From contig NZ_JACEHE010000019.1 of NCBI RefSeq assembly GCF_013778455.1, positions 62,001 through 126,000 on the forward strand: a DNA stretch of 64,000 nucleotides. The letters are read 5' to 3'. This stretch comes from Streptomyces himalayensis subsp. himalayensis. Its GTDB lineage: Bacteria > Actinomycetota > Actinomycetes > Streptomycetales > Streptomycetaceae. Positions 18,970 to 28,001 of this stretch are shown piece after piece (the first letter of the stretch is position 1; the number at the start of each line of letters is the position of its first letter). The notes under the pieces were generated by a model. That model was given only the letters and a program-made list of their open reading frames with translations. It searched no databases and was not told the DNA's origin. Position numbers and translations under genes: made by a program.

Positions 18970-21900
18970 ATGCAGATCCGGCTGACCGTCCTGGCGCCGC
19001 GCCCCGAACCGACGGGCCGCGCGGCCGCGTGCGACGTGCTGGTCACCGCGCCGGCCGGGACCGCGCTCGCCGAGGTGGCCTCGGGCCTGGCGGCGGCGGT
19101 CGCGGGCGGCGACGGTCCCGCGGTGCTGTACGCGGGCGCGGAGCGCCTCGACGCGCAGCGCTGCACGCTCGGCGAGCCCCCCTTGATCGACGGTGCCGTT
19201 CTCGCGCTGGGCTCTCCCGCCGACCCCGGCCCCGAGGTCGAGGGCGCCAAGGCCCAGCTGCACGTCGTCGCCGGGCCGGACGCGGGCGGCGTCCATCTGC
19301 TGCACGGCGGCAGGATCGACATCGGCCGCTCCGCGGACGCCGACGTCCCGCTGGACGACCCGGACGTGTCGCGGCTGCACTGCGCCGTGACGGTCGCCGC
19401 GGACGGCGGCGTCTCCATCACGGATCTGGGCTCCACGAACGGCACGACGGTGAACGGCGCGCGGATAGACCGCCGCCCGGTCCGCCTCGCGCCCGGGGCG
19501 CTGCTGCGCCTGGGCGAATCCGCCCTCCGCCTCGCACCGATGGGCGACGCGGCGCCCGCACTGCCGACGACGCCGGACGGCGAGGGCCACCTGCGGGTGC
19601 GGCGTGCCGCGGGGGCCGCGGCGGGCGGGGACGGGGGCGACGGCTTGCGCGCGGCGGGCGCGGGCAGCGGCGAAGGGCTGAGGGGGGCGGCTGCCCGGGG
19701 CAGCGGCCGTACGTCGGACCCATTCAAGTCGGACCCATTCAATGCGTCGGGTACGGCGCATGCGTCTGGTACGGCGCACGGGTCGGGCGTGGCCGGTGGG
19801 CAGGGGGCATTGGACGGCGCGTTCGACGCGGCGGGCATGCGAGACACGTCCAGCGCCTCTTCCGGTGCGGCCACGACAGGGGTCGCGGGCGCGTCAGGGG
19901 ACTCCGGCATGCCAGGCGCCTTCGACGCCGCGCACGCGCGCGTGGCCGACGGGCCGCAACCGACACAGGTTCCCGCCGGGGGCCGGGGCGAGCCAGAGCC
20001 CTCAGGCGCGACGCACCATGCGTACGGGACAGGGACGCAGGACCGGGACACGGGTGCGGTCGACGGCCGGCAAGCCACGTACGGAGAGGGATCGGCCGGA
20101 GCCTGGACCGGCGCGGACGAACGGGGTGCGGCGGAGACCGACCACACTCGGCTTCCGTACTCGCAGGACGGGACAGGGAGCGACCTCGGCTCGGGCTCGC
20201 CGGGCGGCTCGGGCTCGCCGGGCGAAGGCGCCAGTCACGGCGCGTACCCGGCGGACCGGGCCGGGAGCGACCGCCGCGGTCGGAGCCAGGCCGCTCCCTA
20301 TGAGTCCGATGCGGGCCTGGCTGCCCGGCGCGAGAGCGCCTTCGGGCGTACGGACAGCGAAACGGATCCGGACGCAGAGGCGCCGCCCGTCGTGCCCGGC
20401 CAGGTCGGGCCGCCCGACGAGCGCACGCGTAAGGGCACTCCCACCCGCGGCACGACGTTGCCGCGGGGCCCGCGCAGGCGCGGAGGGTTCACGGCCTGGG
20501 CCCGGCGGCTGGGGCGCGGCCGGGACGACCACGGCCGGGCCTCGGGCCGCGCTGACGAGACATTGCCGCAGCAGCGGACGCCCCTGGGCTCCTCCACACC
20601 CGAGCCCTGGCCCGACCCGGCCGCGCTGCTGCTCACGGCCCTCGGTCCCGGACCGCGGCTGTGGGAGCGCGAGCCGGACCATCCGGAGGCGCTGGTGGTG
20701 CGCCTGGGCACCGCCGACCGCCAGGCTCCGGGGGGCTCGGGCCTGCTGCCCGCGGTGCCTGTGACCGTCGGGCTGGGGGAGGCCGGTGCGCTCGGACTCG
20801 CGGGCCCGCGCGAGCGGCTGTCCGGGCTCGCCCGGTCCGTGATCGCGCAGTTGGCCGCGTTGCACTCGCCCGACGCGCTCGAGATCGTGCTGATCAGCAC
20901 GGACCGGGCGCGCCCTGTGCAGGAGCGCACCGCCGAGTGGTCCTGGCTGGGCTGGCTCCCCCATCTGCGCCCCGGCCACGGCCAGGACTGCCGCCTGCTT
21001 CTCGCGTACGACCGCGAACAGGCCGCTGCCCGTACGGACGAACTCCTCCGCCGCCTGGACGAGCACCTGCGCGAACACAGGACTGCGGGTCCTCCGCTCG
21101 GTACCGGACGGCATTCGCGGAAGGACACGCCGTCCTGGACCGTCGGCAGGCAAGGCGGACTGGACGACGTGGGACGCGCGGACGGTGGCCATTCGGGCTG
21201 GACAGGCCATTCGGGCTCGTCGGGCGGCCACCGCCCGGACGAGGGCCCGTCGGCCTCATCGGCCTCATCGGCGGACGCATCGGGTCCCGAGGCGGGCGCC
21301 CGGCCCAGGCCTGATCACGACCCCGCAGCGGAGGTCCACGGCCGACGCGCCTCCACTGCCGACACCCGTCCGGGCGCCCCCGACGGATCCCGCCCCGGAC
21401 ACGAAGGCCACGCCGCCCACGACCGACCCGATGACTACGACGGACGCGGCCAGGCGTACGGGCACGACGCGAACGAGCAGGCCCGCCATGCGTACGGGCA
21501 CGCCCCCCACCCGGACGGGCGCTCACCGCGCACCGACGGGCCCGGACACAACCACAGCGTCGCTGACGGACACGGCCACAGCGCGAGTGAGGGCGTGGCA
21601 GGCGGGCCTGCCGGTGAAGGGGCACGTCCCGGGCCGTACACCGTGGTCGTGGTGGACGGGGACCCGGGCTCCGCGGCCTTGCGCGAGGCCGTGACCCGGC
21701 TCGCCGAGCACGGTGCAGCCGCGGGGATCCACGTCGTGTGTCTCGCAGAGACCCCGGCGGCCTCGCCCGTCTCACCGCTGGCGGACACGTACGAGGCCGC
21801 GTGTGCCGAGTCCCCGGCCTTTCGCGCGTGCGGGGCCGTCGCCCTGCTGAGCGGCGACGTGGCCACAGCGCTGCGGCTGCTGCGCACGGTCCGCGGAGAG

Positions 21901-23325
21901 ATCGCCGGGCACGGCACGGTGGCCGCGGTGGACGCGGTCTCGGCGGCCTGGATCGAGCGGTTCGCACGGGCGTTGGCGCCGTTGCGGATGGACGGCGCAC
22001 CCGGCGGGCGGCACGCGCGCGTGTCCGCTCCGCTGCCCCAAGCGGCCCGGCTGCTGGACGAGTTGGGTCTCGCGCGGGCCACCCCCGCTTCGCTCCTGGC
22101 ACGTTGGGCGGCCGCCGGCGACAGTCCGGAGGACCTCGGCGGCCGGGCCTGGGCCGTGCTGGGCGCCGGGCCGCGCGGGCCGGTGTGCGTGGACCTCGCG
22201 GCCGAGGGCCCGCACCTGCTGATCGACGGGCCGCCGGGCAGCGGCAGGACGGAACTGCTGCGCTCGGTCGCCGCGTCGCTGGCCGCAGCGGAGCGGCCCG
22301 ACCGCCTCGGCCTCGTCCTGATCGACGGCCGCGACGCCGGCGGAGGAAGCGGCGGGCCCACCGCGGCGGGCAGCAGCGGTACGGGGGCCGCCGGGCGCGG
22401 CGACGGGCTGCGGGTCTGTACGGACCTGCCGCATGTCACGACGTATCTGAAGGCCAACGATCCCGTCCGTATGCGGGAGTTCGCACAGTCGCTGACGGCC
22501 GAGCTGAAGCGGCGGGCCGAGCTGCTGGGGCGGCTCGGCTTCGCCGAGTGGCACACGTCGCGCGAGGTGTCCGGCCGGATGGTCGCGCAGCGGTCGGCCA
22601 CGGGGGTCCGGTCGCCGGGGCGGTCGGAGACCTCCGGCGGCGCACTGGCGTCGGGTGCGCAGCCCAGTACCCAGACGTCCGGTATCCAGTCCGGCACCCA
22701 GACGTCCGGTACGCCGGCGGGCTCGCAGGCGTCCGGCGATCTCGACACCCCGCCGAGCTCGACACTGCGCCTGCGTCCGGCAGGAGGCCGGGAGCGTCCG
22801 GATCCTGGGCCGCCGCTGCCCCGGCTCGTCGTGGTCGTGGACGACGTCGACGCGCTGCTGTCCCCGGCCCTCGGGTCGCCCGGGCGTCCCGCGGCCGGCT
22901 CGGTCGTACGTGCGCTGGAGGCCGTCGCGCGATACGGGGAGCGGCTCGGGGTGCATCTCGTGGCGGCCACCGGGGGCGGGGGGCGCCCGGCGGAGACGGA
23001 GCTCGGGCGGTCGGCGTCGCTGCGGATCGCGCTGGACGCACCGTCGGGCGGGGCCGAGGACCCGGCGCCCGGGCGCGGGATCCTGCGGACTGCCGAAGGA
23101 CGGGCGACGCCGTTCCAGGCGGGCCGGGTCACCGGGCGCATCCCCCGGACCGGGACGCTGCGGCCCACCGTGGTGGCGCTGGACTGGGAGCGGATGGGCG
23201 ATCCGCCGGCCCGGCGGCCCGTGCGGGAGCTGGGGAACGGGCCAACGGATCTGGCGTTGCTGGCGAGCGCGCTGGAGCGGGCGGCGCGGTCGGTCGAGGC
23301 CTCCGAGGTGCCCTCACTGCTGTGA
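18970..23325 (+). CDS. Large FHA and FtsK/SpoIIIE-like domain protein
   Basis: ATG at 18970 gives 1451 residues. The first 75 residues (MQIRLTVLAPRPEP...) resemble the ubiquitin-like N-terminus of EssC/YukB-type proteins. An FHA domain follows at about 104-190 (IDIGRS, SRLHC, DLGSTNGTTVNG), which binds phosphothreonine. Very long disordered Gly/Ser/Asp/His-rich linkers separate it from FtsK/SpoIIIE-like domains. The last of these has a P-loop-like GPPGSGRTELL near residue 1086 and LVVVVDDVDALL as a Walker B. The Walker A lysine is Arg, so ATP hydrolysis is doubtful. The gene diverges from the kinase gene, suggesting phospho-dependent signalling. It is not a chromosome translocase by layout, and a type VII-like role is only a guess. 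Confidence 0.82.
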   Translation: MQIRLTVLAPRPEPTGRAAACDVLVTAPAGTALAEVASGLAAAVAGGDGPAVLYAGAERLDAQRCTLGEPPLIDGAVLALGSPADPGPEVEGAKAQLHVVAGPDAGGVHLLHGGRIDIGRSADADVPLDDPDVSRLHCAVTVAADGGVSITDLGSTNGTTVNGARIDRRPVRLAPGALLRLGESALRLAPMGDAAPALPTTPDGEGHLRVRRAAGAAAGGDGGDGLRAAGAGSGEGLRGAAARGSGRTSDPFKSDPFNASGTAHASGTAHGSGVAGGQGALDGAFDAAGMRDTSSASSGAATTGVAGASGDSGMPGAFDAAHARVADGPQPTQVPAGGRGEPEPSGATHHAYGTGTQDRDTGAVDGRQATYGEGSAGAWTGADERGAAETDHTRLPYSQDGTGSDLGSGSPGGSGSPGEGASHGAYPADRAGSDRRGRSQAAPYESDAGLAARRESAFGRTDSETDPDAEAPPVVPGQVGPPDERTRKGTPTRGTTLPRGPRRRGGFTAWARRLGRGRDDHGRASGRADETLPQQRTPLGSSTPEPWPDPAALLLTALGPGPRLWEREPDHPEALVVRLGTADRQAPGGSGLLPAVPVTVGLGEAGALGLAGPRERLSGLARSVIAQLAALHSPDALEIVLISTDRARPVQERTAEWSWLGWLPHLRPGHGQDCRLLLAYDREQAAARTDELLRRLDEHLREHRTAGPPLGTGRHSRKDTPSWTVGRQGGLDDVGRADGGHSGWTGHSGSSGGHRPDEGPSASSASSADASGPEAGARPRPDHDPAAEVHGRRASTADTRPGAPDGSRPGHEGHAAHDRPDDYDGRGQAYGHDANEQARHAYGHAPHPDGRSPRTDGPGHNHSVADGHGHSASEGVAGGPAGEGARPGPYTVVVVDGDPGSAALREAVTRLAEHGAAAGIHVVCLAETPAASPVSPLADTYEAACAESPAFRACGAVALLSGDVATALRLLRTVRGEIAGHGTVAAVDAVSAAWIERFARALAPLRMDGAPGGRHARVSAPLPQAARLLDELGLARATPASLLARWAAAGDSPEDLGGRAWAVLGAGPRGPVCVDLAAEGPHLLIDGPPGSGRTELLRSVAASLAAAERPDRLGLVLIDGRDAGGGSGGPTAAGSSGTGAAGRGDGLRVCTDLPHVTTYLKANDPVRMREFAQSLTAELKRRAELLGRLGFAEWHTSREVSGRMVAQRSATGVRSPGRSETSGGALASGAQPSTQTSGIQSGTQTSGTPAGSQASGDLDTPPSSTLRLRPAGGRERPDPGPPLPRLVVVVDDVDALLSPALGSPGRPAAGSVVRALEAVARYGERLGVHLVAATGGGGRPAETELGRSASLRIALDAPSGGAEDPAPGRGILRTAEGRATPFQAGRVTGRIPRTGTLRPTVVALDWERMGDPPARRPVRELGNGPTDLALLASALERAARSVEASEVPSLL

Positions 23326-23489
23326 GGTCACCTCACCCGTCACGTCTGCGTGGACATCACGACCCCGTCACGATCATCCGCTGGACAGCGCAGGCGCTCT
23401 TGCCGGGCCTGAGCGGGCAGGCGTAGACCAGAGCGCACGGGACAGGTCTCGCAAGCACTCGCGATGGAGCGAGGGAAGAGAACGGGGCA

Positions 23490-24890
23490 GTGATGCACAG
23501 CACTCTTCGACAGCGAAAGACGCACCGTACACATACGACAAACCGGGCCGCAAAGACCGCCGCAGCCGTCCTCGCGGGCGCGCTCGCGCTCACCCTCACC
23601 GCGTGCGGCGGTGACGACGGCAAGGACAAGGAGGGCACGGGCGGCTCCACCCAGGAGACGGGCGCCACCGTCACGCTTCCCAAGCTCGACGGCGAGAGCC
23701 TCGAGGTCTCTGCCGTATGGACCGGGCCGGAACAGGCCAACTTCAAGAAGGTGCTGGCCGAGTTCGAGAAGCGCACGGGCGCGAAGGTGACGTTCGTGCC
23801 CGCGCAGGACCCGATCATCAACTTCCTCGGTTCGAAGATCGCGGGTGGCGAGCCGCCGGACGTCGCGATGCTTCCGCAGGTCGGCGCCATCAAGCAGGCC
23901 GTCGACAAGAAGTGGGCGAAGCCGGTGGGCAAGGACGCCCAGGAGCAGCTCACGAAGAACTACTCACAGGGCTGGCAGGACCTCGGCAAGGTCGACGGCA
24001 CGCAGTACGGCGTGTACTTCAAGGCCGCCAACAAGTCGCTGATCTGGTACAACACCACGGTCTTCGACAACGCGGGGGCGACGGAGCCGAAGACCTGGAA
24101 GGAGTTCCTGGACACCGCACAGACGATCTACGACTCCGGGGTCACGCCCGTGTCGGTCGGCGGCGCCGACGGATGGACGCTCACCGACTGGTTCGAGAAC
24201 ATCTACCTCTCGCAGGCGGGGCCGGAGAAGTACGACCAGTTGGCCCAGCACGAGATCAAGTGGACCGACCCCTCCGTGAAGGACGCGCTGACCACGCTCG
24301 GGGAGTTGTTCGGCAAGCAGGATTACATCGCGGGCGGCGCGGACGGCGCACTGCAGACGGAGTTCCCCCGCTCCGTCGAGCAGACGTTCACCGGCGGCGA
24401 CCAGCCCAAGGCGGGCATGGTCTTCGAGGGCGACTTCGTCGGCATCAACATCACGCAGGCCAACGCGGAGATCGGCAAGGACGCCAAGGTGTTCCCGTTC
24501 CCGGCCGTCGGTACCGAGGCGCCCGTCGTCAGCGGCGGCGACGCGGCCGTCCTGCTGAAGGACTCCAAGGCCGGCCAGGCGCTGCTGACCTTCCTCGCCT
24601 CGCCCGACGCGGCGACGATCTGGGCGAAGGAGGGCGGCTACCTCTCCCCCAACAAGAGCGTCGACCTGGCCTCGTACCCGAACGATGTGCAGCGGGACAT
24701 GGCCAAGGCGCTGATCGACGCGGGTGACGACTTCCGCTTCGACATGTCGGACCAGGCCCCGCAGGCGTTCGGCGGCACTCCGGGCGCGGGCGAGTGGAAG
24801 GCGCTGCAGGACTTCCTGAAGAACCCGAAGGACGTGGCGGGCACGCAGGCCACGCTGGAGGCGGACGCGGCGAAGGCGTACGGGGACTGA
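23490..24890 (+). CDS. Sugar ABC transporter substrate-binding lipoprotein
   Basis: This 466-residue protein has a lipoprotein signal (AAAVLAGALALTLTACGG, lipobox LTAC). The body is a family 1 solute-binding protein (SLEVSAVWTGPEQANFKKV, GGEPPDVAMLPQVG, LTDWFENIYL). The start may be GTG 23490 or the next codon ATG 23493, with GAGGGAAGAG upstream. Two permease genes follow directly. The set resembles alpha-glucoside importers of the AglEFG type, which is inferred from the unusual permease insertion. Confidence 0.9.
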   Translation: MMHSTLRQRKTHRTHTTNRAAKTAAAVLAGALALTLTACGGDDGKDKEGTGGSTQETGATVTLPKLDGESLEVSAVWTGPEQANFKKVLAEFEKRTGAKVTFVPAQDPIINFLGSKIAGGEPPDVAMLPQVGAIKQAVDKKWAKPVGKDAQEQLTKNYSQGWQDLGKVDGTQYGVYFKAANKSLIWYNTTVFDNAGATEPKTWKEFLDTAQTIYDSGVTPVSVGGADGWTLTDWFENIYLSQAGPEKYDQLAQHEIKWTDPSVKDALTTLGELFGKQDYIAGGADGALQTEFPRSVEQTFTGGDQPKAGMVFEGDFVGINITQANAEIGKDAKVFPFPAVGTEAPVVSGGDAAVLLKDSKAGQALLTFLASPDAATIWAKEGGYLSPNKSVDLASYPNDVQRDMAKALIDAGDDFRFDMSDQAPQAFGGTPGAGEWKALQDFLKNPKDVAGTQATLEADAAKAYGD

Positions 24891-24897
24891 CCCGGCG

Positions 24898-26250
24898 ATG
24901 ACGTCGTCGACGGCGGGAGGCGCGGCGAAGTCGCCGCCGCCTCCCGCACCCCGGAGTCGTAAGAGCGTGACGGGCACGCGCAGGACGGTGGCGGCACTCT
25001 TTCTGCTGCCCGCGCTGCTGCTGCTCGGTGCGCTCGTGGTCTACCCGATCGGGTACTCGCTGGTCCGCAGCTTCTTCGACCAGTCCGGCAGCAGCTTCGT
25101 CGGGATCGACAACTACAAGGCGCTGTTCACGACCGACGGCATCCGCACCGCCCTCAAGAACAACGTGATCTGGGTTGCGGTGGCCCCGGCCGTCGCGACG
25201 GCGCTCGGCTTGATCTTCGCGGTGCTCACCGAACGGGTCCGCTGGGGCACGGCGTTCAAGCTGGTCATCTTCATGCCGATGGCGATCTCGATGCTCGCGG
25301 CAGGCATCATCTTCCGGCTGGTGTACGAGCAGGATCCGGACCGCGGCTTCGCCAACGCCGTCTGGGTGGGGGTGCACGACACCTTCGCCGAGTCGTCCGC
25401 GTTCCCGAAGGCGCACCCGGGCGCGGAGTCGCCGCTGAAGGCGGCGGGCGGCGGCGCGTTCATCACGAAGGAGCCGGTACGGGCCGGTGAACCGGTGGTG
25501 CTGCCGCTGGTCGGTGTGGCGCCCGACCAGCTGCCCGACAGCGCGAAGCCGGCGAAGGCCCCGGCCGCCGAGCCGGGCAAGGTCACCGGCACCACCTGGC
25601 AGGACTTCACACGTGGCAAGGGCGTGGGCGAGCGCAACGGCGTCGACGCCTCCGAGCTGGGCTATCCCGGCATGAGGATCGAGGCGGTCAAGGACGGAAG
25701 GGTGGTGGACTCGACGCGGGCCGCGGCCGACGGCACGTTCACGCTGTCGTCGAAGGCCGACGGCTCACAACTCCGCCTGCCGGCATCCAACTTCCGGGAG
25801 CCGTACAACGGGATCGACTGGCTCGGTCCGAGCCTGATCACCCCGGCGGTCATCGGTTCGTACATCTGGATGTGGGCCGGGTTCGCGATGGTGCTGATCG
25901 CGGCGGGGCTGGCCGGAGTGCCGCGCGAACTCCTGGAGGCGGCACGGGTGGACGGCGCCACCGAATGGCAGGTGTTCAGAAGGATCACGGTGCCGCTGCT
26001 CGCGCCGGTACTCGCGGTCGTTCTCGTCACGCTGATGATCAACGTCCTGAAGATCTTCGACCTGGTGTTCATCATCCCGCCGGGTTCGTCGCAGGACGAG
26101 GCGAACGTGCTTGCGCTCCAGCTGTACCGCTCGGCGTTCAGCGACGACCAGCCCGGCATCGCGAGCGCCATCGCGGTGTTCCTGCTGCTGCTCGTCGTAC
26201 CGGTGATGCTGTTCAACATCCGGCGGTTGCGGCGGGAGGTAAGGCGATGA
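24898..26250 (+). CDS. Sugar ABC permease, MalF type, with large insertion
   Basis: This 450-residue membrane protein has a first TM near 33-55 (TVAALFLLPALLLLGALVVYPIGY) and further TMs around 85-140. A roughly 170-residue hydrophilic stretch (about residues 145-310, including a Lys/Pro/Ala-rich and a carboxypeptidase-regulatory-like segment) precedes the last TMs. The EAA loop is ELLEAARVDGATEWQVFRRITVPLL. The start is 7 bp after the binding-protein stop, and the stop overlaps the next start (ATGA). MalF-type permeases often carry an outside insertion before the conserved core. Confidence 0.92.
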   Translation: MTSSTAGGAAKSPPPPAPRSRKSVTGTRRTVAALFLLPALLLLGALVVYPIGYSLVRSFFDQSGSSFVGIDNYKALFTTDGIRTALKNNVIWVAVAPAVATALGLIFAVLTERVRWGTAFKLVIFMPMAISMLAAGIIFRLVYEQDPDRGFANAVWVGVHDTFAESSAFPKAHPGAESPLKAAGGGAFITKEPVRAGEPVVLPLVGVAPDQLPDSAKPAKAPAAEPGKVTGTTWQDFTRGKGVGERNGVDASELGYPGMRIEAVKDGRVVDSTRAAADGTFTLSSKADGSQLRLPASNFREPYNGIDWLGPSLITPAVIGSYIWMWAGFAMVLIAAGLAGVPRELLEAARVDGATEWQVFRRITVPLLAPVLAVVLVTLMINVLKIFDLVFIIPPGSSQDEANVLALQLYRSAFSDDQPGIASAIAVFLLLLVVPVMLFNIRRLRREVRR

Positions 26251-27122
26251 GTTCGACCTCCTCAGAGGCGCGGCGGTCGCTCGGTTCGCGGATCGCGGAA
26301 GTCCTGAGCGGCGGCTTCGTCCGCGTCTTCCTGATCGTGGTGGGCCTCTTCTGGCTCGTGCCGACGATCGGGCTGCTGCTGTCCTCGCTGCGCACTCCGG
26401 CGGACATGAGCAGCAGCGGCTGGTGGAAGGTGCTCTCTCAACCGTCGCAGATCACGTTCGACAGCTATCAGCGGCTGCTGGAGAACGACACGATCACGGG
26501 CTCGCTGCTCAACACCATCTGGATCACGGTCCCGGCGACCCTGTTGGTCGTGGTGATCGGCTCGCTCGCGGGCTATGCCTTCGCCTGGATGGAGTTCCCG
26601 GGGCGGGACTGGTGGTTCCTGCTCGTGGTGGGGTTGCTGGTGGTACCGGTCCAGGTCGCGCTGCTGCCGATCGCCAAGCTCTTCGGCGACATCGGGATCT
26701 TCGGCTCGATCATCGGCGTGATCCTCTTCCATGTGGGATTCGGCTTGCCGTTCGCCGTGTTCCTGCTGCGGAACTTCTTCGCGGAGATCCCGCGGGAGCT
26801 GCTGGAGGCGGCGCGTCTGGACGGCGCGGGTGAACTCCGGCTGTTCGTAAGCGTCGTGATGCCGCTCGGCGGCCCCGCGATCGCCTCGCTCGGGATCTTC
26901 CAGTTCCTGTGGGTGTGGAACGACATGCTCGTCGCACTGATCTTCGCCGACTCCGGCAGCCAGCCGATCACGGTCGCCCTGCAGACGCAGGTACGGCAGT
27001 TCGGCAACAACATCGACGTGCTGGCGCCCGGCGCCTTCATTTCGATGGTGATTCCGCTGGCGGTGTTCTTCGCGTTCCAGAAGCAGTTTGTTTCGGGGGT
27101 TATGGCGGGGGCGGTGAAGTAA
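26247..27122 (+). CDS. Sugar ABC permease, MalG type
   Basis: ATG at 26247, overlapping the upstream stop, gives 291 residues. There are six predicted TMs, the first at VFLIVVGLFWLVPTIGLLLSSL. The EAA loop is ELLEAARLDGAGELRLFVSVVMPL and the C-terminus is QFVSGVMAGAVK, typical of MalG. No ATPase gene follows; in streptomycetes a shared ATPase, MsiK, usually powers such importers. A strong hairpin 38 bp downstream ends the operon. Confidence 0.93.
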   Translation: MSSTSSEARRSLGSRIAEVLSGGFVRVFLIVVGLFWLVPTIGLLLSSLRTPADMSSSGWWKVLSQPSQITFDSYQRLLENDTITGSLLNTIWITVPATLLVVVIGSLAGYAFAWMEFPGRDWWFLLVVGLLVVPVQVALLPIAKLFGDIGIFGSIIGVILFHVGFGLPFAVFLLRNFFAEIPRELLEAARLDGAGELRLFVSVVMPLGGPAIASLGIFQFLWVWNDMLVALIFADSGSQPITVALQTQVRQFGNNIDVLAPGAFISMVIPLAVFFAFQKQFVSGVMAGAVK

Positions 27123-27159
27123 CTCATCGTAAAAATGCTCGATGAGTAGGGGCGAGGTC

Positions 27160-27193
27160 ACTTGCGGCGGGCCGTTAGAGGCCCGCCGCAAGT
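27160..27193 (+). terminator. Terminator of the sugar ABC operon
   Basis: ACTTGCGGCGGGCC and GGCCCGCCGCAAGT form a perfect 14-bp stem around GTTAGA. It also marks the left edge of the adjacent transposase relic. Confidence 0.85.
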
Positions 27194-27194
27194 G

Positions 27195-27936
27195 TTGGCA
27201 CCGTCACGGGCGTAGGCGCCAGCGACTGCCGCAGCCGAGTGCAGATCGCGCTTCTCGGCGGTGAAGTCCCAAGGTATGAAGTCCGATGCCGCGGCCCGCT
27301 TGCCGGGCCGGGTCAGCGACGGTCGGCGACGGCTCTTGCCTCCGGCCAGCCCGAGCTCGGCCATCAGCTTCGCGACGGTATTCACCGACAACCGCCAGCC
27401 CAGGCGCACCAGCTCGATGAACACCTTCGGCGAGCCGTAGGTGCCGCCCGAGCGGCGGAAGATCTCCTCGATCTCCTCAGCCAGGTGCTGCCGCCGCACC
27501 TCACGGGTGGTCAGCGGCCGGTCGCGCCACTTGTAGAACCACGACTCGGACACGCTCAGTGCCCGGCAGGCGATCCGATGCGGAACGTGCTGCTCGGCCT
27601 TGCAATCGCCGATCACCCTGACCACTTGGGCCGGATCCGGCCCAGCTACACCCACAAGGCCATGCAGCGCTTGAAGACATCACATTCCATCTCCAGCTCG
27701 CGGATGCGCTTGTCCTTCTCCCGGGCGGCCTCCGCCCGCAGCCGCTCCGACTCGGCCCGCTCACTCTCCCGCAGCCGGCCACTCGACGGCTCGGCCACCG
27801 GCCGGTCGGACGACGGCCATCCGTTGCGCCGTGCCCGCGACACCCAGCTGTGCAAGGGTGCCCGGATGCACGCCCCTCGTAGATGCGCTTCCTGGATGCC
27901 AAGACCCCCAACTACCCTGCCAGCCAAGGTCTCCAC
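27195..27936 (-). pseudogene. Truncated IS3-family transposase
   Basis: On the minus strand an OrfA-like C-terminus (RIRELEMECDVFKRCMALWV) ends at a stop. A shifted frame follows as OrfB (VRVIGDCKAEQHVPHRIACRALSVSES; RRSGGTYGSPKVFIEL; SVNTVAKLMAELGLAG), the normal OrfA/OrfB arrangement of IS3 elements. OrfB runs only to ASDFIPWDFTAEK and then loses similarity, so the whole DDE catalytic core is missing. The N-terminal part of OrfA is also atypical. It is a dead remnant at the junction between the ABC operon and the glycopolymer region. Confidence 0.85.
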
Positions 27937-28001
27937 AGAAGGAGGGGGAACTGCACTCGGCCTCTCACTCCTCCACGGCTCCTATTGGCAGGGCAGTTGA
28001 T

